A stretch of DNA of 64,000 bases from contig OX359193.1 of the NCBI GenBank assembly GCA_947172415.1, positions 4,272,501-4,336,500 of the forward strand. Reading direction: 5' to 3'. The notes under the pieces were generated by a model. The model saw only the letters and a list, made by a program, of their open reading frames with translations, had not been told where the DNA came from and did no database searches. Of the stretch, positions 1 through 11,868 are shown in pieces (positions within the stretch are counted from its first letter, which is position 1; every line of letters starts with the position of its first letter). Origin of the DNA: Chondrosia reniformis (taxonomy: Eukaryota; Porifera; Demospongiae; Chondrillida; Chondrillidae). Position numbers and translations under genes: made by a program.

Positions 1-72
1 ATTATCGGCTACCATTTGACGATATAGCCTGGAGGCCAGACCATATATTCCTATAGAGAGGAAATCCATAGC

Positions 73-1097
73 ATGCCTACTGTATTTTCAGAAGACCTTC
101 TGTGGTGCATTGTTTGGCATCACATTTACAAGGAGGCTACTGTGGAAGAAGTTGCAGAAGCGTTGTATGTCAGTGAAAGAATGGTTAGAAGGATCATCAA
201 TCTATTCTTAACAACAGGGAATGTGGCATGCAAAGCTAGTGTTAGTAGACTGAGAACGCTGACAAGCCTAGAAGAGACACTGATCCTCAATGTTATTCTT
301 GAGAACCCAGGAATTTACTTGGATGAGGTCCAGAGGTGTATCTTGTAGAAAAAGTGGGTGTAGTGATATCTATACCTATGCTTTGCAGGAGTATGCAGCG
401 GTTGGGACTGACAAGAAGAAGGATACGGCACATAGTTTTGCCCTGGTCTGAAGCACAGAGAGCTGCTTTTTCTGTCCGGATTGAAGACACTGATACTTCT
501 TACTTTGTATGGTTGAATGAAACAGGTGTCGATCGCAGAGATGGTATGTGAAGGATGGGATACAGCATAAGAGGACACGCACCTATGAGTCAGAAGCTGA
601 TGGGACGAGGAAAAAGGTTTTATGCCATAGCTTGTATGTCAACAATAGGCATTGAAGATGTTGCATTGCTTGAAGGTGGTGTGGATGGTAACAACTTTAG
701 CAATTATATTGAAAGATCAGTTCTGCCTTTTATGATGCCATTTGATGGAGTGAATCCAAGGTCAATACTGATTATGGATAACGCATCAATCCACCATGGT
801 GATCAGGTTCTGGATGTGGTAGATAATGCTGACTGCTTGTTGTGGTTCCTACCTGCTTATAGCCCTGACATGAATCCAATTGAAGAGGTCTTCAGTCAGG
901 TAAAACGCTCACTGCAGAAAAATGCAGCTGTCTCCCAGTCATGTGAAAATCCGAGATTGATCATTTACTCGGCATTCCTACAAGTCACAGCAGCAAATTG
1001 TGTTGCATACATTGATGGAGTGAATCCAAGGTCAATACTGATTATGGACAATGCATCAATCCGCCATGTTGATATATGTCAGCAAGATTCCATCTGA
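73..1097 (+). pseudogene. Decayed Tc1/IS630-type (DDE_3) transposase
   Basis: Reading frames in different phases together resemble one IS630/Tc1-superfamily transposase. A helix-turn-helix N-terminus (73-348, including EEVAEALYVSERMVRRI) is followed by WLNETGVDRRDGM near 540, the site of the first catalytic acidic pair. The DDE_3 core is at 555-960, with MDNASIHHGD (second Asp) and YSPDMNPIEEVFSQVK (third acidic residue). Stop codons and frameshifts at about 347 and 550 break the frame, so it cannot make an active enzyme. Part of the core around MDNASI is repeated at about 1015-1067 (see findings). No terminal inverted repeats were identified, and the left end may lie outside the window. Confidence 0.8.
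743..1067 (+). repeat. Internal segmental duplication within the transposase relic
   Basis: About 53 bp starting at gatggagtgaatccaagg (about 743-797) reappears at about 1015-1067 with a few substitutions. It covers the codons around the MDNASIHH catalytic motif. The second copy lies where the transposase C-terminus should be, so the 3' end of the relic is rearranged. Confidence 0.8.
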
Positions 1098-1099
1098 TC

Positions 1100-2265
1100 A
1101 AGTATGATGCCCTTCTGTCGGTCAAAGTCTTCTTGACTGAGGGCTCCAACTTCATAGAGGCTGAAAATATCCTTAATTTGCTGAATGTACTTCGATTTCA
1201 GGTCAGCAACCTTTAGGTTATGAAATATTAGGTGACACAGCATCATTTTGCTTCAAGGGGCTCTTGGTCAATGGGGGTCCTCTGACCCATTTGTACAACA
1301 CCTGTAATGGTTTTGGCCAACTCTGTAAACACTTCTTTCAGTTCATTTGGTTTCTTGGTAGTTTGTGTACTTTCAAACATTCGCCTGCGAGGAGGATCGT
1401 CAACACTTGTGTGCAGTCCTACCTCTAATGCTTCTGCCCAGAAGCGATACTGGGGGTTGGTAAACTTGTTGCCATGGGTTTTCTCAACCTGGATTGAACC
1501 CGTTCCTGTCTGTCCTCTGCATCAGACCTCCTCTTCTTTCTTTTTGGTTCAATGATTTTACTGTCATCTTCAAGGCCTTTCTCTACACACCAAACACTTA
1601 CTCTGCCTTTAACATTAATTTCCTCCAAAACCAAAACTAAGTCATTGCAAGACTTAAGCCAAACTATTTTCCTCCTCTGAGGTAGTATCCCACTTCAGAA
1701 ATGCCATTCACGCCCAGCTGCTCTGCCAGGTAGGTTTCAAAGGACAGCATGCAAGTCGTCAAGCTTCTTGGCATGCTCTTCACTACGAAAGTCTTGGATT
1801 CCTTAAATTGTCCTTGGCATCCGTGGAGGGCAGGACTTCCACTGCTAGCTCCTTAACTATCACTGCTTCAGAAGAAGTCGCCTCTGACAAGTTTGCTGTT
1901 CCTGTGTCAGTCATTGAGATGCTTGCCATTCCCAATAAAAATTAAAGCTATCGTCAGTCACTTCTGTGAAGATACAGGCTGATGGACTAACAAAGTGTCC
2001 TTCAATGATGGGTGAGTATTGGTTCACGGAAAAAAACGAGTTCTCCTCTTCTGGAAACGTTTTGGAACCAAACGGCACATCTATGACGTCTGCATCCATT
2101 TTGAAGCCGAGGTTGAGATCGTACGCGCTAATTCTGATGTCACACATTTGCTATGACATCACGCCATTTACCATTCACCATTTGGACAACCATTCTGAAA
2201 TCGACTGTAGTAGTTTGATTTGTAAAATAACATTTTGAGGATGGCTAGTCTTAACAACCTTGCAG
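1100..2265. other. Stretch with weak relics of mobile-element coding sequence
   Basis: No intact gene is seen. Minus-strand frames (for example 2147-1911) look protein-like but unfamiliar. The short stretch near 1855-1885 (cttcagaagaa...) resembles 42410-42450, also on the minus strand of another relic region, so both may come from one repeat family. The expected upstream exons of Notchless were not found here. Confidence 0.35.
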
Positions 2266-4482
2266 GTTAATGTGCTGGCGCTTAACACAGACTACATTCT
2301 TCGTTTGGGAGCCAACAATCCCCAAGATGGAACCTTTACAACGAAAGATCTAACAGGTTTATCACAGCTATCAGTGTTTAGTCTTATAGTTCCAAGTTCT
2401 TGTTTCCTTATTAGAGGTAGAAAAGAAATCAAAGGCCGAAAGCAACTACAAGCTACTGAAGGTATTGCCACTGACTCTTACCATCCGGATGCTATGTACC
2501 TTTGGTCCTAGAATTTGGATTCTTTAGATGTGTATCAGAACAGTTGAATGTCTCAATTTTTAGGCTGACCTTTTAAATTGACCTCTAATGCCCCTCATAG
2601 TTAGTGGTATTGGGCTTGTTTTTTTGTGTAGGGAAACAACAGAGAATTGCTGGTTTCTGGGTCAGATGACTTTACACTCTTTCTATGGAACCCCAGTGAA
2701 AAGAAAGCAGCCTTAGAAAGAATGACTGGTATATAGACGTATGTTGTAACTTGTTGCAAATATTAAACACCACTGGATATTACACCAACCAACCAAGTGA
2801 CAATTGTCTACCTGGCTGGAGGACCGAAGTCCTATTCAGTGACAACCAGTGATGACCTCCCAGTCATCCAAGTAGCAAAACATCATCAGTGAACCAAAAA
2901 AGAGGGCAAAACAGCTGTCTGTGGTTCATTGACGATATTTTGCCATCTTAGATGACTGGGAGGTCATCACTGGTTGCCACTGAATAGGACTTCGGTCCCA
3001 CAGCTAAGTAGACAATTGTTACTAGGTTGGTCAGCGTAATATCCGGTGGTGTTTATTAGTTGCACTGACAGCCCAGCACAGGCTTATGTGCAATAAACTC
3101 CTCCTTTTCATTGTATCTGTATAGACTTAGTATACTCCATCTCCGAATGTTTACCTTTTATGTTTTTATTTTTGTGAAGAGCCTCTAAATGCAAGATTGA
3201 AACAAGGCCTTAAGTGTCTCAATGTGTTTTCATTCAGTATTTGCTACCTATTAAACTGCTGTACATTTCATAGGTCACCAGCAACTGGTAAATGATGTGA
3301 AATTCTCTCCTGATATGACCTTAGTGGCAAGTGCATCATTTGATAAATCAATTAAATTATGGAGCGGGAAGAGTGGCAAGTAAATTTTTCATGAAAGTTC
3401 TTGTAGCTAGCTTGTAGCTTGCACAATTAAGACAGTATCTCTCTTTTTAGATATATTTGTACCTTTAGAGGTCATGTTAGTCCTGTTTACCAGATATCCT
3501 GGTCAGCTGACAGCAGATTACTATGTTCAGGAAGTTCAGACAGTACGCTTAAGGTATATACTTAAGACAGATACACCTGTCAATTTGATTTCCTTTACTC
3601 TTGAATTATCATATTATTGGTTAACTACTATGACATTCAATCTCTACAATATACTATATACAGTATCTCCTCAATAATGGCCCCCTTCTTTAATCCACCA
3701 ATCCTACCAATCCACCCAAGATTCCACTGAACATATTCCTCTACAGAATAAATGTATACATACTGCACCACCTCACAATTCCGCCTCCGCCATGCTGTTT
3801 TGATGAAATGTTTACTTAATATGTAATTTACACCAAATAATCCGCCAATCACATATACAGTAGCTTTTAAAATAAACTACCCCTATTACAGGCTACTGGA
3901 ACTAACAAAAAACTTCAAATACTTCTTCAAAATATTAGTCAACTTTGCTTCATTACTACTTTGTATTATAAAGCAAGCCTTTTAACTAATTAATGTCTTT
4001 ATGATCTGCCAACCTCACTAATCCGCCACATGTTTCCTTGAACCAATTGTGGCAGATTGTCGAGGTGACACTGTACATGGACCCTGTTTTTATTGTGGTA
4101 CTTGAGATTTAATAAGTATCACTTTGATTATTTTTATATGCATACATTTCAGGTTTGGAATATCAGGGCAAGGAAATTGTTGAAAGACTTGCCAGGTCAC
4201 TCAGATGAGGTATATACATATGTATTACATATTATACTGACTACCTTCAACTGCAAGTAGTTACACATTTGGAAAAAAACGGTAGACCTTTAAAATCTAA
4301 AGCCAATCTTATATCATCATCATCATCATTATAATATCCAGAGTTTATGATGATGCTATAGTTACACATTTATATCAGTTGTACCATGTGTGTAGGTATT
4401 CACTGTAGACTGGAGTCCATCTGGCGAAAAGGTTGCAAGTGGTGGAAGAGACAGAGTAATGAAACTGTATGGAGCTAAGTAG
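2266..4482 (+). CDS. NLE1: Notchless homolog (NLE1), C-terminal seven exons
   Basis: This encodes the WD40 beta-propeller of Notchless/Rsa4, a nucleolar 60S ribosome-assembly factor that is a substrate of the Midasin AAA-ATPase and was first described as a Notch modulator. Exons: 2266-2356, 2415-2461, 2632-2728, 3274-3379, 3451-3553, 4153-4209 and 4396-4482. All have AG/GT borders and matching phases. Recognisable blocks are [67 protein letters not shown] and [19 protein letters not shown], ending in KLYGAK-stop. The N-terminal NLE domain and first WD repeats are missing. They lie left of the window, beyond the transposon relics, or have been lost. Introns 3 and 5 contain MITEs. Confidence 0.93.
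2764..3057. mobile_element. Foldback MITE in an NLE1 intron
   Basis: A long imperfect inverted repeat has arms at about 2764-2875 and 2950-3057. The left arm has ggaccgaagtcctattcagtg and gatgacctcccagtcatc; the right arm has their reverse complements, with a loop of about 75 bp. No coding sequence. The outermost bases read as caccactggatatta and its complement. Confidence 0.8.
3661..4073. mobile_element. pogo/Tigger-type MITE in an NLE1 intron
   Basis: The ends are CAGTATCTCCTCAATAATG on the left and, reverse-complemented on the right, CAGTGTCACCTCGACAATCT. TA dinucleotides flank both sides (3659-3660, 4074-4075). The CAGT start and TA target match Tc1/mariner-pogo elements. The interior carries near-repeated 'aatccgcca/aatccacc' motifs and no ORF. 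Confidence 0.7.
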
Positions 4483-5475
4483 CATGACTGTATTTTTATC
4501 AGTGGGTGAACAATGCAATGTCTGTATATTTTCCAGGTGGTGTACCTAATGTTCTCAGGGATGCACTGAACTCTATTTCAGCTGCAACTCATCACTAACA
4601 TTTTAATTGAAAATTTCTTATTACTTTGTATGTAAAATATCCTTATAAGGTAGATAGGGTGGCACTTCGTGTTATTCATGAACACCACAATGTGATGATA
4701 GATATAACAAAGCCTAAACAGGTCAGATAACTTGTTTCATATCAAACTGGGTATCATGCACACTACTACCATAACAAGAGAATACACTGTTAAAAAGATA
4801 AGCTTAACAATTACTTAAGCTTTTCTTCTTGCTTGGTAGAATTTGAACATGGTCATTATCAATCTGTATTCAAACAAAATTCTACATAACTGCAATGGTT
4901 GACATGTACGGGTATTCTATAGATGTATATGAATATAATGGCCAAAATGGAAGGTGTGTATATATATATGTATACTTCCTAAATTTGGTTTGATATATAT
5001 CTTTAAGCCAGGCCTGTATGCAGTTCTAAGACTGGGGGGTTCTTCTGTTCTCAAAGTGGAACTCATCCTAAGTTCTTACAGATTAACATGCAGCATGTGA
5101 TGCTTTCTCATTGGCCACATGTGTAATGTTTCACACTCCAGATGAGCAGGGGGTCTACTGAACCCCCAAACCCCCCCTAAGTACAGGCTTGTAAGCTTTT
5201 ATAAACGTATATACATGTGTATGGCTAAATTTAAAAGATGTTACAAATTAACTGATACTACTTAATTAGCCAGGACAGGAAAATAGCAGAAATACCAGGG
5301 TATTCATCATATAGAATACTGAAGTATAAAGTGACAAGTTGTAAAGCAACAGACTGCATGACAAGTGTGCATTTACTATGCATACGTACACCTTGTGTTG
5401 CTAAATACAAATGAAAAATGAAAGTGGCTTTTTGTGGCAAGTTTCCCAAGTTTGATGACATGCCATACGACGTAC
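4483..5475. other. Intergenic tail-to-tail region between NLE1 and DENR, with a foldback
   Basis: No gene was recognised. The last short exon of DENR should lie here but I could not identify it. A small foldback is present at about 5004-5198: aggcctgtatgcagttcta with a G run on the left, and gaaccccc, then aagtacaggctt on the right. Confidence 0.5.
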
Positions 5476-6972
5476 CTCAGGCCAAATTTCTTGAATGTAT
5501 AGTAGGATATCTTCAGCAACTTCTCCTTGAACAACAATTTCATCATCTCCAGTAACTGATGATCCACAAGAAAACCTCTGGGAAAATTGCTTTGATGCTT
5601 TTTTTAAATCAATTTCTAAACATTAAAGTAGTATGAAAAGATTGAAATAATATGAACGATAAACAGTGCTTACCAAATGTAGCCAAGCCAGAAATAATAG
5701 TGACAATTTTTCTCTTATTTCTTTGAGCTTGTCCAATTTTTACCATACGGGCAACCTACAGAAAGTTAATACCATATAAAGTGATAGAAATTATGCAAGT
5801 TAATACGTACCAAAGCATTAGACACAGGGATTCACTGCAGGCACAAGAAATATTAAACTATGACATTCCCTGGTTAATTAGCATAAACAGTGGAACGTAT
5901 TTCAGTTTTCCATTTGTATTTCTACTGTACTGTATGTAAATGACAAATCCTTGTATTAGTCCTTTGAATACCTACAGAGCTTTAGTGTTTAGGGTATCAT
6001 GTTCCCATACATAGAATTGCACATAGCAGTATATGAGAATTGTTATATCATTTGACAAGAAACACTACTTTAAAAATAAGTACCTTTTTCTTAGCCTTCT
6101 TCATAGCTTTGCCACCTAAGTGAGAAAGAATGGAATTCAATTTCCGTGTATATAAAGAAATGTTACATGTATACTGTACTATATACCTCTCTTTTGCTTG
6201 GATTTTGCATCTTCATCCAAATCTACTCCTTCCATACCTCCTACATTTGCAAAAATAAATACTATACTGCCCTTACTATTGTCAATCTAAATATACCATA
6301 GGTTTGTGCAAATTCCCTTCGGCATACTTACCACAGAATACAACATTAATCGACCTGTGGTAACACTAGGGCATTCTACAACTTCTTGATATACCTATGT
6401 CACAATGACATCTCTTAACCTGGTAAATGTTACCAAAGCCATCAAACACATCTTTCTCATTGCCTTTATATGCTCATTTCAATTCATACCCTCACATATA
6501 TAATTGATCTTCCAACACTTAAAATAAATGAACCTCTCTACATCATTTCCAATCCTTCCCACTCTGCTACCAGTCATCACGTAAGAAAGTCTCATCAACT
6601 GGGTCTTCTTAACGGTCTTTATAAACCATATAGCCATTGATAGGTGACTTAGTTATAGAGTACATGAATCAAAACTGCATGTGAAGACCATAGATCTATA
6701 CTTGACCACTTAGCTAGGTTCCCCAAACTAAATCAGACAGCAGACAAAAGTAACAATGTATATGATTTTAATCTGTGACAATGTAAAGGGGTATCTCTAA
6801 TGGTGTGGGCTATACCTTCAAGTTCCTCTTCGTATGCTTCCGGATGATTTGCTTTTAACCACTCCTTGCATTTAGCGTAATTCCCCCCATATTCGCAATA
6901 TTCTGTAGGCATAGTACATTCGCCACAATAACGTACGACTAAGGGATAAGGACTCGCTTCAGAAACGGCCAT
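5476..6972 (-). CDS. DENR: Density-regulated protein (DENR), translation reinitiation factor
   Basis: DENR pairs with MCTS1 on the 40S subunit to recycle tRNA and promote reinitiation after upstream ORFs. Exons in transcript order: 6816-6972 (start codon at 6972, [11 protein letters not shown]), 6187-6240, 6084-6115, 5674-5755 and 5476-5615, all phase-compatible. The N-terminal zinc-binding region shows [15 protein letters not shown] lysine-rich linker follows (exon 3 KKAKKK). The SUI1/eIF1-like domain is in exons 4-5, with [19 protein letters not shown] and [19 protein letters not shown], ending IQEIWPE. The family ends about 13 residues later in an acidic-then-basic tail; that terminal exon was not found, so the 3' end is open. 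The start is 19 bp from the divergent VKORC1 start. Confidence 0.93.
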
Positions 6973-6991
6973 TTTGTTTTTGTCGCAAGTC
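6973..6991. promoter_or_regulatory. Ultra-short divergent spacer between DENR and VKORC1 start codons
   Basis: Only 19 bp separate the two divergent start codons, so the 5' UTRs and core promoters of the two genes must overlap each other's coding region or be extremely short. No TATA box is visible. In frame with VKORC1, a TTG codon at 6974 precedes the ATG at 6992. I chose the ATG because DENR begins at 6972 and the VKOR homology starts right after it. Confidence 0.6.
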
Positions 6992-8321
6992 ATGGACGGG
7001 AGACATTTCAAAAGCACCCTGTGTGTCATAGGAGTATTAGTTAGCTGTTACGCAGTGTACATTGAGATATCTAAAGAGAGTGACAGCGATTACGAAGCTT
7101 GGTGTGATATTAATGAGAAAGCGAGCTGCTCCAGAGTGTTAACATCTGAATACAGCGTTGGTTTAGGGATTGTAAAATCTATATTAGGAGAGGATCATAT
7201 TTTGAACATTTCCAATGCTTACTATGGAATCTTTGTGTACATCGCCTTGTGCGTCGCCGGTAAATTTCTTGATATACATATATACATGTATCCGTAACAT
7301 ATTATATATACCTACGTAGTATGCCTATGTGTTATCCATGTTTGACTAGTTCTGTAAAACATGAGGGTCGTAGAGTAGTTAGTACTAATTAATGTTTGTT
7401 TTGTATATATTCAAGCTGCTAAAAATTAGCACAAGAAGAATTCTGTAATACATTATATTATAAAATTTGTTTATTTGTGTACCTGCTTGGACACATGTAT
7501 ATAGCAGAAGTTAATACTGATGAAGACATAGTACATTATGGATAGATAGCACAGAATGGGCTCAGCAATTAACATACTCATACTTTGGATTATCATTTCT
7601 TGCTATAGTATTTTATAGTTTGCAAATAATTGTAATGTATTTTTATTATTTAAATGGTGTTGTAATGGAATCAAATCAGAAGGAGCATTACAAACAATTG
7701 CAATATACATGCCCCTCCTATTGTAATGGAATGTACACAATTATCTTAGATGGGGTATCTTTTGACTATAGAGTATCTAAAGTCACATTTGGTAAAATCA
7801 TTTGTGGTGAACTTACTGAACTGCATCTCTAGATATCCTTGAAAAAGTCAAAAGATGATCCATCTAAAGATAAGCTTTTATATTTTAGATGAGACTCTTA
7901 CTCTTCATTGGGAAATTATTATTTGTTTACTATATGTTTGTGTATAGCCCAAGCATTTGTATTAAGTATTAGGGACAGAATAAATGGTTGTTCGTATACA
8001 TTGTGATGTTTGCCAAACCCCATATTGCCAAGTGTGGATCTGTGGTTTGGACCATACTGGGTTAGATGATTACTACTGAGTAAATGTTTCTTTGATTCTG
8101 CAGTGTGGATACCAGCATGTAACAATGTCGTGGTGCCAGCAGTAGTAATGCTTCTTTTTGGTGGCAGTGTGTACTTACTTTATATACTCTACTTTGTCTT
8201 GGAGGATTTCTGTGTTGTATGCATGAGTATACACGCTGTCAATTCCTGCTTGTTACTGTTGGAAATATTGGCTTGTTGCCATAAAAGGAACAGTCGGAAA
8301 AAGCCTATCAAAAATGATTAA
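6992..8321 (+). CDS. VKORC1: Vitamin K epoxide reductase complex subunit 1 (VKORC1)
   Basis: An ER-membrane enzyme that reduces vitamin K epoxide/quinone to support gamma-glutamyl carboxylation. Two exons, 6992-7259 and 8104-8321, join in frame to 161 residues (human VKORC1 has 163). An N-terminal membrane helix (STLCVIGVLVSCYAVYIEI) is followed by the luminal loop with two cysteines (WCDINEKASCSRV), the conserved SNAYYGIFVYIALCV segment, a third helix, and the active-site CxxC in LEDFCVVCMSIHAVN. A basic KKPIKND tail resembles an ER-retention signal. All key cysteines are present, so an active enzyme is expected. Confidence 0.95.
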
Positions 8322-8403
8322 CTCATTTTTTGCAATAATTCTTTTATTCTGTTCAATTTTATTAAGTAATCAATGACATGTTATGGTTACAAGATAATAA
8401 ATA

Positions 8404-8709
8404 TTACATATTTATTCTTTTAAAAAGATTCATGCTACAGCACTTTTTGGATGCTAGAGACTTTATGATAACAGCTGCACCTACAAAAATATTAAAATGA
8501 AATCAAACATTAATTGGGAATAACTTCCATAACATATTTGTAATATTCATGGGTATCTACGTACGTACATGTAAACTTGCTAATTGAATTAATAGATGTA
8601 ACGATTAAAACTGGTACAATGACATATGGAGATCTGAGCAATTTTGTTACCTGGCACAAGAGGCAAACCCATAAAGTAAGCCCCATCTGATGACCGCAGA
8701 GTGGCATGC
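8404..8709 (-). CDS. Unidentified gene, two terminal exons
   Basis: Two exons with good borders and matching phases, 8651-8709 then 8404-8480. They encode an end reading HATLRSSDGAYFMGLPLVP, then GAAVIIKSLASKKCCSMN, then a short basic tail and stop. I do not recognise the family. The hydrophobic GLPLVPGAAVIIKSL followed by basic and Cys residues could be a short membrane-proximal tail. Upstream exons (to the right) were not found. It is convergent with VKORC1, 83 bp after its stop. This could also be a chance exon pair. Confidence 0.4.
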
Positions 8710-9700
8710 CTATAATATAATGTCAGTAGGAAAGAGACTGTAAACAGTGAAGGAAATCTTCCCTACATTCTCTTCACCTACAGGGCTAGCTTACAATATT
8801 TCACGAAGGAATCTCCATTCTTGCTGTTATATGGTAGGGAGCCTCCAACAGGTTAAGACGGCCCAGAACAGGCAGAAACAGTCATCTACAGTAGGCAGTA
8901 TGCTACCATATTGTTCCGGTTAACCACCTACCCAGATGTCAAGCAGTATTTCACCATGGCCACCATTGTGGCGTGTAACGTTTCTATGTGCATGAACCTT
9001 GGTTCGTTTTTGTGTGTTGTAATGTAATGCATGATCACATTTTTACATGCATGTGCAGTAGGTTTCCACATGTACAGTATAGTAGTTATTTTCAGTGTTG
9101 TACTTCAGTTGTTTAATAATTGATTTTCATTTTGTTGTTGGTTCATTGTCGTTTGTCGTCGGATTACAGCCGACCCACAACCTTGCATTTTTCCGTATTC
9201 TGCAGTGACAATCCCGTATAAGTTCAAATTCGTAAGGACAGCAATCGTAACATGTCCTTTATTATAGAAGTTACGGCGATGAAATGTGCACTATAAACCC
9301 ATTATTGTACAAGCTACGTTTGGTGAAAATTTCGAACGAATCTATACAACTAACGGAAAATCGAACGACTACTAGGTGGGCCACTATAGAGGCCTGTGAA
9401 CGATAAAGGGTTAAATTAGTTAGCTACCATATTCGTCATTCCGCAATTCGGCTATTCCATTATTCCATATTCTGCGTTTTAAAGGCTCCTGTTTACAGTA
9501 GTAACTTGGATGGTATAATACAGTTTGGGTACAGTCTTTAAAATCTAGCTTATATATTCCAGTAAATGACCCTCAGGAAGGCAATAAATAAAAGCTCTGC
9601 AATGCAAAAAGGTGTACGTAGATCGATCAAAAGGCATCATGAACTGTAAATATAATGCCGAAACTTAATTGCAGCACTTCACTGCCTTGTACACTGGCCG
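8710..9700. other. No gene seen; possible piggyBac-type repeat end
   Basis: No ORF resembling a known family. At about 9410-9418, aaagggttaa matches the right end of the piggyBac-like elements at 11.9 and 31.1 kb (GGG-TTAA). The stretch 9425-9480 contains repeated 'attccgcaatt/attccattattccatattc' motifs. No matching left end was found. Confidence 0.35.
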
Positions 9701-9859
9701 GAAGAAGGGTCACTAATGATGGGTAATATCATTGGCAATTAAAATGCTACAGTAGGAGATGAATGCAGTCTTCGCATACACAGGAAGACCTGGCAAGGTG
9801 CAAAGATCATGGCTATTGGTAGGCATATTGCTGATGCAAACTATATGATCTGAATCCAC

Positions 9860-11575
9860 GTGAAGGTGAGAAATGAGAGATGCAGAGGAAGGAAACACTA
9901 TATATCCTGGACCAAGATGACACCTTTGATGTGTAGTCCACAGTGGAAGAGAACATCCAGGAGTATGATGAGGTCTCAAACAGCAGTATATATATACTTA
10001 ATCTTCAAAAGCACATATTTACAGAGTTGTGCATGGCTGCAGATTCAACCATTACTCCACCAAGGAAGGTACAAAAGAAAGGGAAGAGAAAAGTATCAAC
10101 CACAGTGGCTAATGAAGAATCTCCTAAGTTGAAAAGGAAAACAGGGAAAAAAATGGGTTAATGAATCTTCACTTTTTTTAAATTACAACACTTACTCCAT
10201 AAATTTCTATACTAGGTTCCATCATCACTGTATCACAACATGGTGCAAGCATAGATATTGGAAACGGCATCTTGTGACATATATATGTGACATGCAATTA
10301 GAGAGGAAAACAACAGGTTACCGAAATGCAATGCTTAATATCAATGGCTGCTTCAGAAAGTGAGCATGGCAGTTTCCAGGAATTTCAAAGGCCATAGTAC
10401 AAGAGATAAGAGCTTGTTTTAAAGAACAAATAAGGTTATCTAAGGACAAGGAAAAAGCAGTATGCATCTTTCATCACATTTGTATTTCCCATTTAACAAG
10501 CCTTTAGGATAACCTTCACCAATCCCTGCATCTTCCCTCTCCAGATCCTTTGTGGTACCAAACAGTAAACAAGAAGCTGTTTGATGACATTTCTAAGGAA
10601 AAATCACTTGCAACAACTTTGAAAGAGAAAGGTACAAGCCAAAGGCCTCTCACAGCTGATGCTGAAAATGTTGTACATTATGTGGCTGGCTATATTCCTT
10701 TTAAACTCCTTAAGAAATATAGAAAGATAGACACAAAGGAGGCAAACGACATTGTAGAGTGTCTATCAGAAATGGCTATCAATCCAGCCAAGTAAATGGG
10801 TAGTGATGATGAGACTAAGACTACAGGAGATGTCACTTCATTAATCAGCCTTTCTTCTTCCCCTTTCCTGCCCTTCCTTTCTTGATTTTTCCTTCTATGC
10901 AGTCCAACCTAGGCATTATGTACTAGTCATATAAAGATGCATTGACCTTATAATACCTGCTCTTTAATTAAGAATTTACGCATTAATCACTTTTGCATTA
11001 CTAATTTAAACAGCATAACTTTCTCTTATTATTCAAGTGAGAGATACATTGTAATGGTGAGTTCAGAGATTAACTCTACAATAATAGATTCACATTGAAA
11101 GACTTCGATTTTACCGTTATAAGAGTCAGATATAGGTACACAAAGATTGCTCGACAAGTTACCCATCTGCAGCGTTTTTCTTAAGTTTACTAAAAGGATG
11201 GCCTATTTTAACTAGTGGAGTCCGTGTAGCACATGCAGACGTTACTAGGGATATGTTATATTCATAAAGAATTATGTAGTGCTACTAATCAATCACTATA
11301 GCAAACTCAGAAGAGAGTCCAAGGCAGGGACTTTGGCTTGCAAAATTGCCAAAGAAGCTCTTTTTGGCCCAGAAGTGACGAAGAAATGCACCCTTGTAGG
11401 TAGCAGGGACCATCTGGGTCTACCTGTGAAGGAACTGACAGATCTGAAAAAGATTATGTTTACTCAGTTCCCATAGTATTGGAAAAACAAGACAGAATTT
11501 GAACCAATATTGAGAAAATATCTTGAAGCAGTCCAACAAGGATGTAAATGTCTATGGCAAGGAAAGGAGGAGTGA
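9860..11575 (+). pseudogene. Relic of the 'AGY/GGLF' family with a BEN-like fragment
   Basis: Fragmentary plus-strand frames. 9943-10161 encodes a lysine-rich segment. 10550-10795 encodes a block ending VVHYVAGYIPFKLLKKYRK plus ECLSEMA, closely similar to the intact protein at 35942-36961 (MAGYIPFKLIKTYKKS). 11279-11475 (ACKIAKEALFGPEVTKK, then GSRDHLGLPVKEL) with its continuation to about 11560 (YLEAVQQGCKCL) looks like a BEN domain, a DNA/chromatin-binding fold often found in transposon proteins of sponges and cnidarians. Stops and spacing show it is dead. Whether the BEN piece belonged to the same protein is unknown. Confidence 0.55.
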
Positions 11576-11868
11576 CTGATTATAGAACTGTTAAATTTAA
11601 AGAGATATTAACCTTTTCCATTATGTATCTCCACTTACAAATTTCCATTTAGAGATATTCTTAATTGTCTTCTTGTACATTTATAGTTACATTTATAGTT
11701 GCACAATAATGTGCAGATGTTCTCTATAAACCTTATAACCCTACAACCGTAACCCAAAACAATTAAACATTCATTGAACTGCTTACACTTAAATTGGCAT
11801 TGTAGTCTATATAAAGCCTATAACTTTAACCCAAAATAATTGAATCATTGAACTGTTTACACACTTAA

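Noticed and set aside
5376..5476. Read-through of DENR exon 5 past 5476 (EVRRMACHQ...) as the natural C-terminus
   Set aside because: The exon ends at a good GT donor exactly after the conserved IWPE, and the read-through does not resemble the acidic/basic DENR tail.
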